The translations under genes were made by a program, and so were the position numbers. From the NCBI RefSeq assembly GCF_009831455.1, contig NZ_WOWO01000002.1, positions 1-64,000 of the forward strand: 64,000 nt of DNA. Reading direction: 5' to 3'. How positions within the stretch are numbered: position 1 is the first letter of the stretch; every line of letters starts with the position of its first letter. This document shows positions 16,367-26,792 of this stretch, in pieces. The stretch comes from Salinirussus salinus. Lineage in GTDB: Archaea; Halobacteriota; Halobacteria; Halobacteriales; Haloarculaceae. The notes beneath the pieces were generated by a model that was not told the DNA's origin, searched no databases, and was given only the letters and a program-made list of their open reading frames with translations.

Positions 16367-16457
16367 ACCCCCAGGTTCGTCCGGGGCCCACATCAAACCA
16401 CAGGCGGCCCTGGATTAGCGGAGGGGGTCCCCGCGGACACCCGGCGCCGTACCGGAG

Positions 16458-16466
16458 GCTTTTACG
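16458..16466 (+). promoter_or_regulatory. Probable TATA element of fumC
   Basis: GCTTTTACG centred about 28 nt before the fumC ATG at 16490, giving a leaderless transcript. Confidence 0.45.
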
Positions 16467-16489
16467 CGCCGGCGGGCGACTCCTCTCCC

Positions 16490-17902
<1,413 letters not shown>

Positions 17903-17983
17903 GCGGCGAGGACTGTTCCGCGTGTCCGAGCCGCAGTCGCCGGCGAGCAGGAGACGACTGAACTCCGATCGCGGCCACCCTGG

Positions 17984-18667
17984 CTACCGCACGAAGTAGG
18001 GCTCGTCGCCCGGGTGAAAGCGCCCGAGGTCGGAGGTCTGGCGATAATCCGACTCGCGGAGCGCCACCAGGGCGTCCGCGAGCGCGTCGGCGTGGGCGTC
18101 GTTCCAATCTGTCGGCTCCAGGACTGGAACAACGAGCCACCCCGACCCCTTGGTCTCGGTCGCGTGCAGCGCCTCCATGTCGACCTCCGCCTCGCGCGAG
18201 CGGCTGGTGTACGCCTCGAAGACGTGCCGGGTCGCCCGTTCGCCGACGGGGAGCAGGACGTGGGCCGTCACCGCCCGGAGTTCGGCGTCGAAGTACGGCT
18301 CCAGGGCGGCGTAATCGCTCTCCGTCGGCGAGCCGGCCGCGTCCCCCTCTGTGGGTGCGTCGGCCCCGCCCGTCATGCTCCCGGGTGCACACGTGTGCAG
18401 GTAGGAGAGGAAGGTACGCCGGACCCGAACCTCGCCACTGTCGGGGTCGACGCCGTCGACGAGCCCGCCCCGCGAGAGCGCGTCGAAAAACGACGGCGAC
18501 CAGGGGCGACCCGTGAACGGGACCCGGGCCTCGAGGCCGCCGTGTACGCCGGGGTGGTCGCCGACGACGTGGAAGTGTGCCCGCGTATCGCCGTAGCCCG
18601 GGACCGAGTGCTCGCAGGGTGGGTCCATTCCGAACGGATTCCGGAGCGTGTCGGCGACGTACTCCAC
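17984..18667 (-). CDS. Uracil-DNA glycosylase superfamily protein
   Basis: A 227-residue protein of the uracil-DNA-glycosylase-like fold. N-terminal NPFGMDPPC, then HVVGDHPGVHGG, corresponding to the GEAPG-type motif of family 4 enzymes, followed by VPFTG and later LLPVGERATR. A cluster of four Cys as in family 4 is not evident (Cys18 and Cys93 are the clearest), so the Fe-S cluster may be missing. It would remove uracil from DNA or be a relative with other activity. The start is GTG 18667; no ATG or GTG lies upstream in frame before the peptidase gene. Confidence 0.72.
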   Translation of the reverse strand: MEYVADTLRNPFGMDPPCEHSVPGYGDTRAHFHVVGDHPGVHGGLEARVPFTGRPWSPSFFDALSRGGLVDGVDPDSGEVRVRRTFLSYLHTCAPGSMTGGADAPTEGDAAGSPTESDYAALEPYFDAELRAVTAHVLLPVGERATRHVFEAYTSRSREAEVDMEALHATETKGSGWLVVPVLEPTDWNDAHADALADALVALRESDYRQTSDLGRFHPGDEPYFVR

Positions 18668-18744
18668 AGGGGAGCCAGCCCCGCGAGCGACAATAGTCTG
18701 CCGGCGGCCGACGACCGTCGGGGCCGCGATACCGCGCGACCGGC

Positions 18745-20586
18745 TCAGACGTGCTCGTCGAGGAAGTCGACGACCCGGGTGTAGGCCTCGACCTGGTTCT
18801 CCAGTTTGGCGATGCCGTGTCCCTCGTCCTCGAATACGAGTTTCTCGACGGGGACGCCCCGCTCGCGGACCTCCTCCACGATCTGCTCGGCCTCACCGAC
18901 CGGGACCCGCGGGTCGTTGGCGCCGTGGAGGACGAAGAGCGGCGCCTCGATGTTCTCGACTCTGTTGATGGGGCTGATCTCCTCCAGGAGCTCGCGGTCC
19001 TCGGCCAGCGAGCCGTACTCGGCCTCCCGGAGCTCCCGGCGCCAGGGGCCGGTGTTCTCGAGGAACGTGACGAAGTTGGCGATGCCGACCGCGTCGACGC
19101 CCGCGGCCCAGCGGTCGGGGTACTCCGTCAGCGCCGCGAGCACCATGAACCCGCCGTAGGAGCCGCCCTTCGCGACCACGCGGTCGGCGTCGAGCTCGGG
19201 CTGTGCGACCAGCCAGTCGACCGCCGCGTCGATGTCCCGCACGGCGTCCATCCGCTTCTCCACGTCGTCGAGGTGGGTGTACGCTTTCCCGTAGCCCGTC
19301 GAGCCGCGGACGTTGGGCTCGAAGACCGCGTAGCCACGCGAGAGGAAATACTGGGTGAGGCCGGTGAAGGAGGGACGGCGCTGGCTCTCCGGGCCGCCGT
19401 GGATGTCGACGACGACCGGCGCGTCGTCGGGCTCGCCGCGCTCGACGCCCTCGGGGACCGAGTAGAGGGCGGGGACCTCCCGGCCGTCGAAGGTCTCGTA
19501 CCTGACGAGGGCGGGCTCGACGAAGGTCTCGCGGGGGATCCCCGCGGTCCCCGCGCGAGTCCACTGGCGCGCGCCCCCGCCCTCGCGCAGCCCCGGGACG
19601 GGGACGACGAAGACGTTGGTGTTGAGCGCGCGGCCCGACGCCGACAGCGCCAGGCGGTCGCCCGCGGGGCCGAAACTCACGCCCCCGGCGACGTCGCCGG
19701 GCAGGTCCGGGAGCGGGTACTCCGTGAGGTCGGTGCCCTCGACGTCCGCCAGCGTGAGTTCGGTGTAGCCGTCGACGTTGCGGGAGTACACGAGCAGGCC
19801 GTGCTCGTCGTCGACGGCCACGCCGTCGATGTTCCACTCCCCGCCCTCGCGGACCGGCTCCAGGTCGCCCGTCTCCGGGTCCAGCCGGGCGAGATACAGC
19901 GTGTCGCTGCCCTCGTCGGTGACGGTGTAGAGCCCGCCGTCCGGCCCCCACTCGACGCTGCCGTAGCGCACGTCGCCCTCGTGGGGCGTGAGGTGGGTCC
20001 GCTCACCGGTCCCGATGTCCAGCACGTAAACGTCCTGGTCGAAACTGGAGTGAGCCTCAGTGAGGACAAGCCGGTCGTCGGCGGGCGCCCAGCCGCCGAC
20101 GGTGAGCCAGCCGTCGCCCTCGAAGACCAGGTCGGCGTCGTCGCCGCGTTCCTCGCGGCCCTGGGTGTAGATGTCGAAGACCGACTCGTCGCGGCGATTG
20201 GAAGCGAACGCGAAGCGGTCGCCGCCGTGGCTCCAGCCGCCCCACCGGTGTTTCGCGTCGGGCAGCCCGGTCAGCTCTGCGATGGTGCCGCCCTCGTCTA
20301 GCCGGTACAGTTGCATCCGTTCGTTGCCCCCCTCGTCCATGCCGAAGACGAGCTCCGGCCGGGTCGGCGAGTAGCTGGCGAAGGAGACGGGCTCGTCGTA
20401 GAAGGTCCGCTGGGTGGGCCAGCCGCCGGGCTCCTCCAGCGTCCACACCTGGCCGGTCCCGGTCGTGTCCATCAGGAAGGCGAGCGTCCCGTCCGGCCCC
20501 AGCGTCGCGCCGTAGGCCCGCCGGACGGTCAGGTACCGCTCGAGGTCGTACTCGTGCACTCCCGAGGGCACGGGTGGCGCGCACAT
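18745..20586 (-). CDS. S9 family prolyl oligopeptidase-like serine peptidase
   Basis: A 613-residue peptidase with an N-terminal beta-propeller (about 1-370) and a C-terminal alpha/beta-hydrolase domain. The nucleophile Ser is in GGSYGG (near 474), Asp in GANDPRVP (near 557) and His in DEGHGI (near 588). These are the S9C acylaminoacyl-peptidase/DPP-like features, with HGGPESQRRPSF as oxyanion-hole region. It cleaves short peptides, probably in the cytoplasm since no signal peptide is seen. Start ATG 20586; the open frame upstream crosses the neighbouring sugar-dehydrogenase gene and is rejected. Divergent from that gene. Confidence 0.9.
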   Translation of the reverse strand: MCAPPVPSGVHEYDLERYLTVRRAYGATLGPDGTLAFLMDTTGTGQVWTLEEPGGWPTQRTFYDEPVSFASYSPTRPELVFGMDEGGNERMQLYRLDEGGTIAELTGLPDAKHRWGGWSHGGDRFAFASNRRDESVFDIYTQGREERGDDADLVFEGDGWLTVGGWAPADDRLVLTEAHSSFDQDVYVLDIGTGERTHLTPHEGDVRYGSVEWGPDGGLYTVTDEGSDTLYLARLDPETGDLEPVREGGEWNIDGVAVDDEHGLLVYSRNVDGYTELTLADVEGTDLTEYPLPDLPGDVAGGVSFGPAGDRLALSASGRALNTNVFVVPVPGLREGGGARQWTRAGTAGIPRETFVEPALVRYETFDGREVPALYSVPEGVERGEPDDAPVVVDIHGGPESQRRPSFTGLTQYFLSRGYAVFEPNVRGSTGYGKAYTHLDDVEKRMDAVRDIDAAVDWLVAQPELDADRVVAKGGSYGGFMVLAALTEYPDRWAAGVDAVGIANFVTFLENTGPWRRELREAEYGSLAEDRELLEEISPINRVENIEAPLFVLHGANDPRVPVGEAEQIVEEVRERGVPVEKLVFEDEGHGIAKLENQVEAYTRVVDFLDEHV

Positions 20587-20643
20587 AGGTCTGTGGCCGC
20601 CGATTCGGGCCCGAGGGTCCGGAGCGCCAGCCCGGAGGCCCGC

Positions 20644-20650
20644 GCTTTTG
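20644..20650 (+). promoter_or_regulatory. Probable TATA element of the sugar dehydrogenase gene
   Basis: GCTTTTG centred 27 nt before ATG 20674, consistent with leaderless initiation. Confidence 0.4.
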
Positions 20651-20673
20651 TGGGTCTGGCCCCTACCGGGCTC

Positions 20674-21990
20674 ATGCGACGCCGAACGCTCCTCGCAACC
20701 CTCGCCGGCGGCGCGGCGGGGCTGGCCGGCTGCAGCCAGGGCGCGCCGTCCGGGAACGGAAACGACGGCGACCGCCCGGGGGACGGTAACGGCGGTGGGT
20801 CCGGCACACCTCTCGACGGAGTCCCCGACGCTGTCGCTCTCGACCCCGTCGCCGAGGGGTTGCGCGCGCCGCTCGACATCGCCTTCGCCCCCGACGCCGA
20901 CCGCCGCTACATCGCCGAACAGCAGGGGGTCGTTCGCGTCCACGGGACCGACGGGCTCCGCTCCGAACCGCTGCTCGACCTCCGGGAGACGGTCGTCACG
21001 GGGTTCGAGCAGGGACTGCTCGGGCTGGCGCTTCACCCCGACTTCGCGGAGAACCGCCGGCTGTTCGTCCGCTACTCCTCGCCGCCCCGGAGTGGGACGC
21101 CCGACGGCTACAGCCACACCTTCGTCCTCGCGGAGTTCCGGGTGAGCGAAGACGGCCGGACGGCCGTCCCGGACTCCGAGCGAACCGTCCTCGAGGTCCC
21201 CGAGCCACAGGCCAACCACAACGCCGGCAGCGTCGTCTTCGGCCCGGAGGGGTATCTCTACGTCGGGGTCGGCGACGGCGGGGCCGGCGGCGACCAGGGA
21301 GAGGGGCACGTCGAGGACTGGTACAGCACCGTCCCCGGCGGCAACGGCCAGGACGTCACCGAGAACCTCCTGGGGAGCGTCCTCCGGCTCGACGTCGACG
21401 GGCGGGAGGACGGCAAGGGGTACGCCGTCCCCGACGACAACCCCCTGGTCGGGCGGGAGGGACTCGACGAACAGTACGCCTGGGGGTTCCGAAACCCCTG
21501 GCGGCTCTCGGTCGACGGCGAGGCGCTGTACGCCGGCGACGTGGGCCAGAACCGCTACGAGGAGATCGACCGCGTCGAGCGTGGCGGGAACTACGGCTGG
21601 AACGTCCGGGAAGGACGGCACTGCTTCGGCGCGGGCGAGTGTCCCGACAGCACGCCCGAGCGCGTCCGCGACGGCGAGCCGCTGCGCGAGCCGGTGCTCG
21701 AATACCCTCACTCCGGCGCCGCCGTCAGCGGCATCTCGGTCATCGTCGGCAACGTCTACCGCGGCTCGACGGTGCCGGGGCTGGACGGGCACTTCGTCTT
21801 CGGCGACTACCGGGCCAACGGCCGGCTGTTCGTCGCGGACCCGGCCGACGGCTGGACCAGCGGCGTCCTGCCGGTCGCCGGCGACGACACGGTCGAGCGG
21901 GTCCTCTCCATCGCCCGCGGTCCCGAGGGCGAGATGTACGTCCTCGGAACGGGCGAGCGCGGCGGCGTCTACCGGCTCACGTCAGGCTGA
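20674..21990 (+). CDS. PQQ-dependent sugar dehydrogenase-like lipoprotein
   Basis: A 438-residue secreted protein. The signal MRRRTLLATLAGGAAGLAGC ends in a lipobox (Cys20), with the Arg cluster suggesting Tat export. A Gly/Asn/Asp-rich linker follows and then a six-bladed propeller like soluble glucose (aldose sugar) dehydrogenase: L-R-A-P-L-D-I-A-F, EQGLLGLALHPDF, GDGGAGGDQG, WGFRNPWR, GDVGQNRYEEID and GGNYGWNVREG. The conserved Arg-Asn and His/Gln residues of the PQQ pocket are partly visible. It likely oxidises sugars or polyols outside the membrane. PQQ biosynthesis genes are absent here. Confidence 0.85.
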   Translation: MRRRTLLATLAGGAAGLAGCSQGAPSGNGNDGDRPGDGNGGGSGTPLDGVPDAVALDPVAEGLRAPLDIAFAPDADRRYIAEQQGVVRVHGTDGLRSEPLLDLRETVVTGFEQGLLGLALHPDFAENRRLFVRYSSPPRSGTPDGYSHTFVLAEFRVSEDGRTAVPDSERTVLEVPEPQANHNAGSVVFGPEGYLYVGVGDGGAGGDQGEGHVEDWYSTVPGGNGQDVTENLLGSVLRLDVDGREDGKGYAVPDDNPLVGREGLDEQYAWGFRNPWRLSVDGEALYAGDVGQNRYEEIDRVERGGNYGWNVREGRHCFGAGECPDSTPERVRDGEPLREPVLEYPHSGAAVSGISVIVGNVYRGSTVPGLDGHFVFGDYRANGRLFVADPADGWTSGVLPVAGDDTVERVLSIARGPEGEMYVLGTGERGGVYRLTSG

Positions 21991-22033
21991 GCGCAGGGTC
22001 GCTCCGCCGGCTCCCGCCGGTCTCCCGTTCGCG

Positions 22034-22675
22034 CTACCCTCCGGTCCCTTCGACGAGCCGCTGGAGGTGCTCGGGCGGGACCGCACCCCGCGCGGCCGTA
22101 CCGTCGCAGACGAAGGTCGGCACGCCCGTGACCCCCTGCTGTTTGGCCCGGTCGAACTCGGCCTCCAGTTCCTCCCGGAGGGTGTCGTCCTCAAGCGCTC
22201 CCTCGACGACGCCGGGGTCGATGCCGATATCGGCAGCGATATTCTCGAGCACTTCGGGGTCGCCGATGTCCTGTCCCTCTTTCCAGAGGGCATCGAAGAC
22301 CGCCTCGTCGAAGGCCAGCCAGGTGCCGTAGGCCTCGGTCTCCCTGACCCGGTAGGAGACCAGCTGGGCGTTCAGCGAGTCCACGTCGGTCCGGAGTTCC
22401 TCGACCATCTCGACGTCGTACTGCTCCTGTAGCCGGCGGACGTTCTCCCGGGCCTGCTCGTAGTAGGCCTCGTCCTTGCCGTCGTCGGCCTCGTGGTCGA
22501 TGGTGCCGTCCTCGTTGCGCTTGCCCGCCCGGAGGCCGAAGGGGTGCCAGTCGATCCTGAGAGGGGCCTCGCGGGTCTCCTCGTACTGTTCCAGGGACTG
22601 GCGCCCGAGATAGCAGAAAGGGCAGACGTAGTCCGAGTATACCGTCACCTCGGCCGTGGTCTCTGTCTCGCTCAT
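22034..22675 (-). CDS. DsbA/FrnE-like thiol oxidoreductase
   Basis: A 213-residue thioredoxin-fold protein of the FrnE/2-hydroxychromene-isomerase type. The active site is C18-P-F-C21 in YSDYVCPFCYLG, an inserted helical domain follows, and the cis-Pro loop is GVTGVPTFV near the C-terminus. No signal peptide is present, so it should act in the cytoplasm, as FrnE proteins do in redox stress or polyketide metabolism. It ends about 44 nt after the sugar-dehydrogenase stop, convergently. ATG 22675 fits the fold start. Confidence 0.85.
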   Translation of the reverse strand: MSETETTAEVTVYSDYVCPFCYLGRQSLEQYEETREAPLRIDWHPFGLRAGKRNEDGTIDHEADDGKDEAYYEQARENVRRLQEQYDVEMVEELRTDVDSLNAQLVSYRVRETEAYGTWLAFDEAVFDALWKEGQDIGDPEVLENIAADIGIDPGVVEGALEDDTLREELEAEFDRAKQQGVTGVPTFVCDGTAARGAVPPEHLQRLVEGTGG

Positions 22676-22750
22676 GCCCCCGCTACGGCCCGGGCACTGA
22701 TAAGCGGGCAGGCACGCGGCGGTTCGGCCGCCGCTCGCGATGGAGAGAAG

Positions 22751-22821
22751 TGCGCTGGCCGAGATTTGAACTCGGGTTAGGACCGTGGCAGGGTCCTGTG
22801 ATACCACTACACCACCAGCGC
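22751..22821 (-). tRNA. tRNA-Gly (anticodon GCC)
   Basis: Read on the minus strand: acceptor stem GCGCTGG pairing with CCAGCGC, D-arm with AGTGGTAT, anticodon stem GGACC/GGTCC around the loop CTGCCAC (anticodon GCC, U33 present), and a T-arm CCGAG-TTCAAAT-CTCGG. The discriminator base is A and CCA is not encoded, as is usual in haloarchaea. No intron. It decodes GGC/GGU, the most used Gly codons of a high-GC genome. Confidence 0.95.
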
Positions 22822-22917
22822 CTGTCCCAAACTGGGAGCAAGGGAGACAAAAGCGTTCCGAATACCGGCGGCGTCACCTCCCCGGGACTTAGGCGACCCC
22901 CGACCCTACCCCCGGCC

Positions 22918-23232
22918 ATGACAGTGATCGCGATGCTGTCGGTCGCACCGGTTCGCGAGGGGAGCATGGCGGGCGACGTCGCCGACGCCGTCGCGGCGCT
23001 CGAGGGTTTCGACGTCTCCTACGAGACGAACCCGATGGGGACCGTCATCGAGGCCGAGGACATCGACACCCTCCTCGCGGCCGTGGCCGCGGCACACAAG
23101 GCCGTCGACGCCGACCGGGTGAGCACCTTCCTGAAGGTCGACGACAAGCGGACCGTCGACCAGCGCGCGCGGGAGAAAGTCGAGGACGTCGAGGCGGAAC
23201 TCGGCCGGGAAGCGCGCAGCGACCCGGCCTGA
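22918..23232 (+). CDS. Thiamine-binding protein (MTH1187/YkoF type)
   Basis: A 104-residue ferredoxin-like fold protein of the MTH1187/DUF77 family. It has the typical VIAMLSVAPVREGSMAGDVADAV start, the YETNPMGTVIEAEDID strand and a C-terminal helix with KRTVDQRAREKVEDVEA. Family members form tetramers and bind thiamine or related pyrimidines. Known from structure for YkoF-like relatives; the in vivo role in archaea is uncertain. No thiamine biosynthesis gene is adjacent. ATG 22918 follows a short upstream region beside the tRNA. Confidence 0.82.
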   Translation: MTVIAMLSVAPVREGSMAGDVADAVAALEGFDVSYETNPMGTVIEAEDIDTLLAAVAAAHKAVDADRVSTFLKVDDKRTVDQRAREKVEDVEAELGREARSDPA

Positions 23233-23293
23233 CCGCGGCCGGCGTGCGGTTCCGGACGGGACCGCAAACGCCCCCCGGCCGGTAGAGCGCCGC

Positions 23294-24121
23294 TCAGGGG
23301 CGGAAGACGACGGCCCTGGCGGCAGCCAGCGAGACGCCGAACCAGGCGACGAGCCCGAGTGCCGCCGGGAGCGTGGCCGCGGCGACGGGGAGTTCGCTCG
23401 CGCCGGTCGGCGCGACGGCGAGCGAGAACACCAGGCTCCTGTAGGCGGCGTTCGGACTCAGCGCGAGCAGCGCGGTCAGGTCCGCCGGCGAGACCAGCCC
23501 TCCCGAGAGTGCGGCGACGAAACTGCTGTCGAAACCGACGACCAGCGCGAGCACCAGGCCGGTGGCGAGCGCCAGACCGGCACGCGTCGAGCGCGCGACC
23601 GTCGAGACCAGCACCGCCAGCGCGAGCACGACTGCCGCGAAGACGGCCGTGACGACGACAAAGCGCAGGAACGTGACCGGCGTGTCGACGGTGTTGTGGA
23701 CCGCGATGACGGAGACCGTCTCGCCGCCGCCCGCGGTGGTCACCGCGACGCCGACGCCGACGAGCGAGAGGAGGACGACGCCGAGCAGGGGGACCAGCCG
23801 CCCGAGATACACCCCGAGGACGTACTCGCCGGCCGAGACGGGGAAGGTCCGGATGGCCTCTATCTCACCGCGGTCGTGGTCGCCGAGCACCGCGCGGTAG
23901 CCGAGCGCGAACCCCAGCACCGGGAGCAGGACCTCGTGGGGCAACAGCAGGTCAAGCACGGCCGGCAGGTAGCCACCCGGCGCCGAGAGCAGCGTGAGCC
24001 CGACCACGAGCCCCACGTAGCCGACGGCGAGGGCGGCCACCGTTCGGCTCCGGAGGACGGTCTGGAACTCCCGCTGGGCGACGGCCATCGTCCGGGCCGT
24101 TCGCGTCCGGGCGGGGCTCAC
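23294..24121 (-). CDS. nosY: NosY-like ABC transporter permease
   Basis: A 275-residue ABC-2 type permease with six predicted membrane helices and an N-terminal cytoplasmic helix (TMAVAQREFQTVLRSR). The loop GDHDRGEIEAIRTFPVSAGEYVLG is typical of NosY and related ABC-2 permeases. It partners with the adjacent NosF ATPase, and its ATG overlaps the nosF stop (ATGA), implying translational coupling. In nitrous-oxide reducers NosDFY supply sulfur or otherwise mature the CuZ site of NosZ. The call depends on the nosL-nosD-nosF context. Confidence 0.85.
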   Translation of the reverse strand: MSPARTRTARTMAVAQREFQTVLRSRTVAALAVGYVGLVVGLTLLSAPGGYLPAVLDLLLPHEVLLPVLGFALGYRAVLGDHDRGEIEAIRTFPVSAGEYVLGVYLGRLVPLLGVVLLSLVGVGVAVTTAGGGETVSVIAVHNTVDTPVTFLRFVVVTAVFAAVVLALAVLVSTVARSTRAGLALATGLVLALVVGFDSSFVAALSGGLVSPADLTALLALSPNAAYRSLVFSLAVAPTGASELPVAAATLPAALGLVAWFGVSLAAARAVVFRP

Positions 24122-24873
24122 TCCTCCTCACCCCGCTGTCTGCCGGCGTAGACTGTCGGCATCTCCGCGCCGACGAGCGTCTCGAGGGCGTCCGCGAGCG
24201 AGTCCGTCCCGGTCTCCGCCAGGAGCTCTCCGGGCGGGTCGGCCGCGACGAGCGTCCCTCGGTCGAGCACCAGCACCACGTCCGCGACGCGCTCGGCGGC
24301 GGTCAGGTTGTGCGTCGCGAGCACGACCGCGTCGCCGGTGTCGGCGACGTCCCCGATGACGCCGGTGATGTAGGCGGTCATCATCGGGTCCAGCCCGCTC
24401 GCGGGCTCGTCCAGCAGGAGCACGCCGGGGTCGCCCACGGTGGTCAGTGCCAGCCCGAGCAGGCGGGTCATCCCGCCCGAGAGGGCGTCGACGGGTCGGT
24501 CGGCAACCGGCGTCAGCCCCACCCGCTCCAGCGTCGCGTCCACGTCGACGTCGGTCTCGACCAGCGAGCCGTAGAAGGCGACCGTCTCGGCGACGGTGAA
24601 CTGCGGGCGGAACGCGGGGGTCTGTGCGAGGTAGCCGACCGGCCGGTCGCCCCTGGCGTCGACCTCGACGCTGCCGTCTGTCGGCTCGATCAGCCCGCCG
24701 AGCAACCGCATGAGCGTGCTCTTGCCGGAGCCGTTCGGCCCGATGAGACAGGCGACCGTCCCCGGCGCCAGGGCGAAGGAGATCTCCTCGAGCACCGTGA
24801 GGTCGCCGTAGGCGTGGCCCAGCCCCTCGACGTCGATGACCGGTCCCTCGGCGGGGTCCTGCTCATCCGTCAC
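24118..24873 (-). CDS. nosF: NosF-like ABC transporter ATPase
   Basis: A 251-residue ABC ATPase. Walker A GPNGSGKST is at 45-53, Q-loop YLAQTP near 81-86, signature LSGGM at 131-135, Walker B VLLLDEP at 151-157, and the switch His is in ATHN. It energises NosY. The start overlaps the 3' end of nosD by 11 bp, so nosD-nosF-nosY behave as a coupled operon. The C-terminal tail after LLAETGTDS is a regulatory extension of normal size. Confidence 0.87.
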   Translation of the reverse strand: MTDEQDPAEGPVIDVEGLGHAYGDLTVLEEISFALAPGTVACLIGPNGSGKSTLMRLLGGLIEPTDGSVEVDARGDRPVGYLAQTPAFRPQFTVAETVAFYGSLVETDVDVDATLERVGLTPVADRPVDALSGGMTRLLGLALTTVGDPGVLLLDEPASGLDPMMTAYITGVIGDVADTGDAVVLATHNLTAAERVADVVLVLDRGTLVAADPPGELLAETGTDSLADALETLVGAEMPTVYAGRQRGEEE

Positions 24874-26791
24874 GGCTCGTCACCCCCGTCTCCACGCCGA
24901 GCCGGTCGAGGACGTCGGGTCTGACGGGCCGGCTCAGCGGGGCGGGGTCGATGGCCCCCTCCGCGCGCAGCCCGGGGACGGCGCGCTGGAACCCCCGCAT
25001 TACCGTGACCGCCGGCGAGTCGGCCAACGTTGCGGCCCCGGCCGACCGGTTCGCGGCGCTGTCGACGGTGTCGGTCGGCCGGTAGGGCCGGTCGATCACC
25101 CCGTCACCGTCCCGGTCGCGGCCCGGGATCGGGCCCCAGTAGTTGCCGCGACCGCCGACGGCCCAGGTGTCGCGGCTCCCCGGCGCGACCTCGACCGGTC
25201 GGCCGTTCGCGAGGATATCGTTCTCGGCGATGTCGTTGGTGGGCAACAGCGTCCCGTCGCGTACCCCGACGTCGTTCCGGACGACGGTGTTGTGGGTCAC
25301 CAGCGAGCGGTCGGCACCGACCGAGATCCCCAGCCCGTTGTCAGCGACCACGTTCCAGGCCACGAGGGAGGTGCTCCCGTCGACGGAGACCCCCCGTCCC
25401 GAGTCCCGGACGTCGTTGCCGACGACCAGGTTCCCCTGCGGCCGCGTCATCACGACGACCCCCACCTGTGTCTCACGGACGGAGTTGTTGGCGACCAGCG
25501 TGTCCCGCGTGTACATCTCGTGGACCCCGTACCGCATCCCGCGCATGGTGTTGTCCCGGACCACGAGCCCGTCGGAGTAGTGGGTGTAGACCCCGTCGCG
25601 ACCGCCGCGGAAGGCAGAGTCCTGGACGACCGCGCGGGAGTACATCGCCAGCACGCCCATGAAGCCGTCGCCCCAGTCCTCGGCCCCGCGGACAGTCACG
25701 TTCGTGACGGCGGCCCCCGAGCTGTTGAGCAACACGATACCGTTGGCGGGGGTGTCGACGGTGACGTCGGCCACGAGCGAGCCGCGGGCGTCGGCCATCC
25801 GGATCCCGGCGTCACCCTCGCCGTAGACCAGGCGCACGCGCCGGTCCCACTCGGAGCCGTCGTCGTCGTCGGAGGCGTTCCCGAGGTCACGGTCGCCGAC
25901 GCCGGTCACGCGCAGGTCGGTGACCGCGACCCGCGGCGAGCGGACCGTCAGGACGCTCCCGGTCCCGTTCCCGTCGATGACTGTCGCGTTCCCGGCGCCC
26001 GCGAGCGTGACCGGTTTGGTGACCGTCACCGGGCCGTCGTAGGTCCCCGGCGGGAGGCGGACCGTCTCGTTCGCCTCCGCCTGCTCCAGTGCCGCCTCGA
26101 GCGTCGGGGCGTCCCCCTCCCCGACGACCACTGAGACCGGACGGTCGCGAAGCTCGCTGGCGTCCGCGACGGTCCGGTTCGCCCACGCGTGCTGTTCGCC
26201 GATCCGCTCGCGCAAGACCGCGCCGCGCGCGCGCTCCGTCCCGGACCGGCTCTTGACCGCCGCCCAGCCGACGACCGTCCCGCCGTACCGGTCGGTGAAG
26301 GCGGTCGCGTCGGCCCGGTCGCCGAAGGGGAGGACGGCCGGTCCGGCCGGCGTCCGGGCCTCGCTGTCCACGACGAAGTGCGCCTCGGACGCCCGGACCC
26401 ATCCGCGCCTGACGTCGTTCTGAAGCGTGACGTAGCCGGCGTCGGTCAGCTCGGGTGCGGTCCCGGAGTAGTCTGTCACGAACACCGCCAGCGGGCGGCC
26501 GTAGGTCCCGCCTCCGCCCGTTCCGACCTCCTCGACCAGCGCCTCCATCCCGTAGTAGCCGACGACGTACTCGTACTGGGCGTAGAAGGCCTGGGCCCGG
26601 GGGACCGACCAGCCCCGCGACTCGGCCTGGCGGACGTCGACGCCGGTCATCCCGGTCGTCAGGGTGTCGTCGAAGGCGACCGGCGAGAACGACTGGCCGG
26701 CGTCCGGGCTGACCAGAAAGCCCGTCCCGGCGAGGAGGAGCACGACCGCGAGCCCCAGCCCGACCCACGCGACCCTGACCCGGCCCACCAT
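24863..26791 (-). CDS. nosD: NosD-like copper-site maturation protein with N-terminal NosL-like domain
   Basis: A 642-residue exported protein. A membrane helix/signal (about 5-28) leads to a region of about residues 60-180 that resembles the neighbouring NosL: F-V-T-D-Y-S at 104-109, a mid F-V-V-D-S-E segment and A-F-T-D-R-Y-G-G-T-V-V-G-W. It lacks the CxxCGM copper motif. From about 226 it has the repeated right-handed beta-helix (CASH/NosD) units with PPGTYDGPVTV, NSSGAAVTNV, GNYWGPIPG and DRDGDGVIDRPY near the end. NosD is the extracytoplasmic partner of NosFY in NosZ CuZ assembly. It starts 1 nt after the nosL stop. Confidence 0.87.
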   Translation of the reverse strand: MVGRVRVAWVGLGLAVVLLLAGTGFLVSPDAGQSFSPVAFDDTLTTGMTGVDVRQAESRGWSVPRAQAFYAQYEYVVGYYGMEALVEEVGTGGGGTYGRPLAVFVTDYSGTAPELTDAGYVTLQNDVRRGWVRASEAHFVVDSEARTPAGPAVLPFGDRADATAFTDRYGGTVVGWAAVKSRSGTERARGAVLRERIGEQHAWANRTVADASELRDRPVSVVVGEGDAPTLEAALEQAEANETVRLPPGTYDGPVTVTKPVTLAGAGNATVIDGNGTGSVLTVRSPRVAVTDLRVTGVGDRDLGNASDDDDGSEWDRRVRLVYGEGDAGIRMADARGSLVADVTVDTPANGIVLLNSSGAAVTNVTVRGAEDWGDGFMGVLAMYSRAVVQDSAFRGGRDGVYTHYSDGLVVRDNTMRGMRYGVHEMYTRDTLVANNSVRETQVGVVVMTRPQGNLVVGNDVRDSGRGVSVDGSTSLVAWNVVADNGLGISVGADRSLVTHNTVVRNDVGVRDGTLLPTNDIAENDILANGRPVEVAPGSRDTWAVGGRGNYWGPIPGRDRDGDGVIDRPYRPTDTVDSAANRSAGAATLADSPAVTVMRGFQRAVPGLRAEGAIDPAPLSRPVRPDVLDRLGVETGVTSRDG

Positions 26792-26792
26792 C

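Noticed and set aside
20587-21792. Extension of the S9 peptidase by 402 residues
   Set aside because: It would run antisense through the sugar dehydrogenase gene; ATG 20586 starts the normal propeller.
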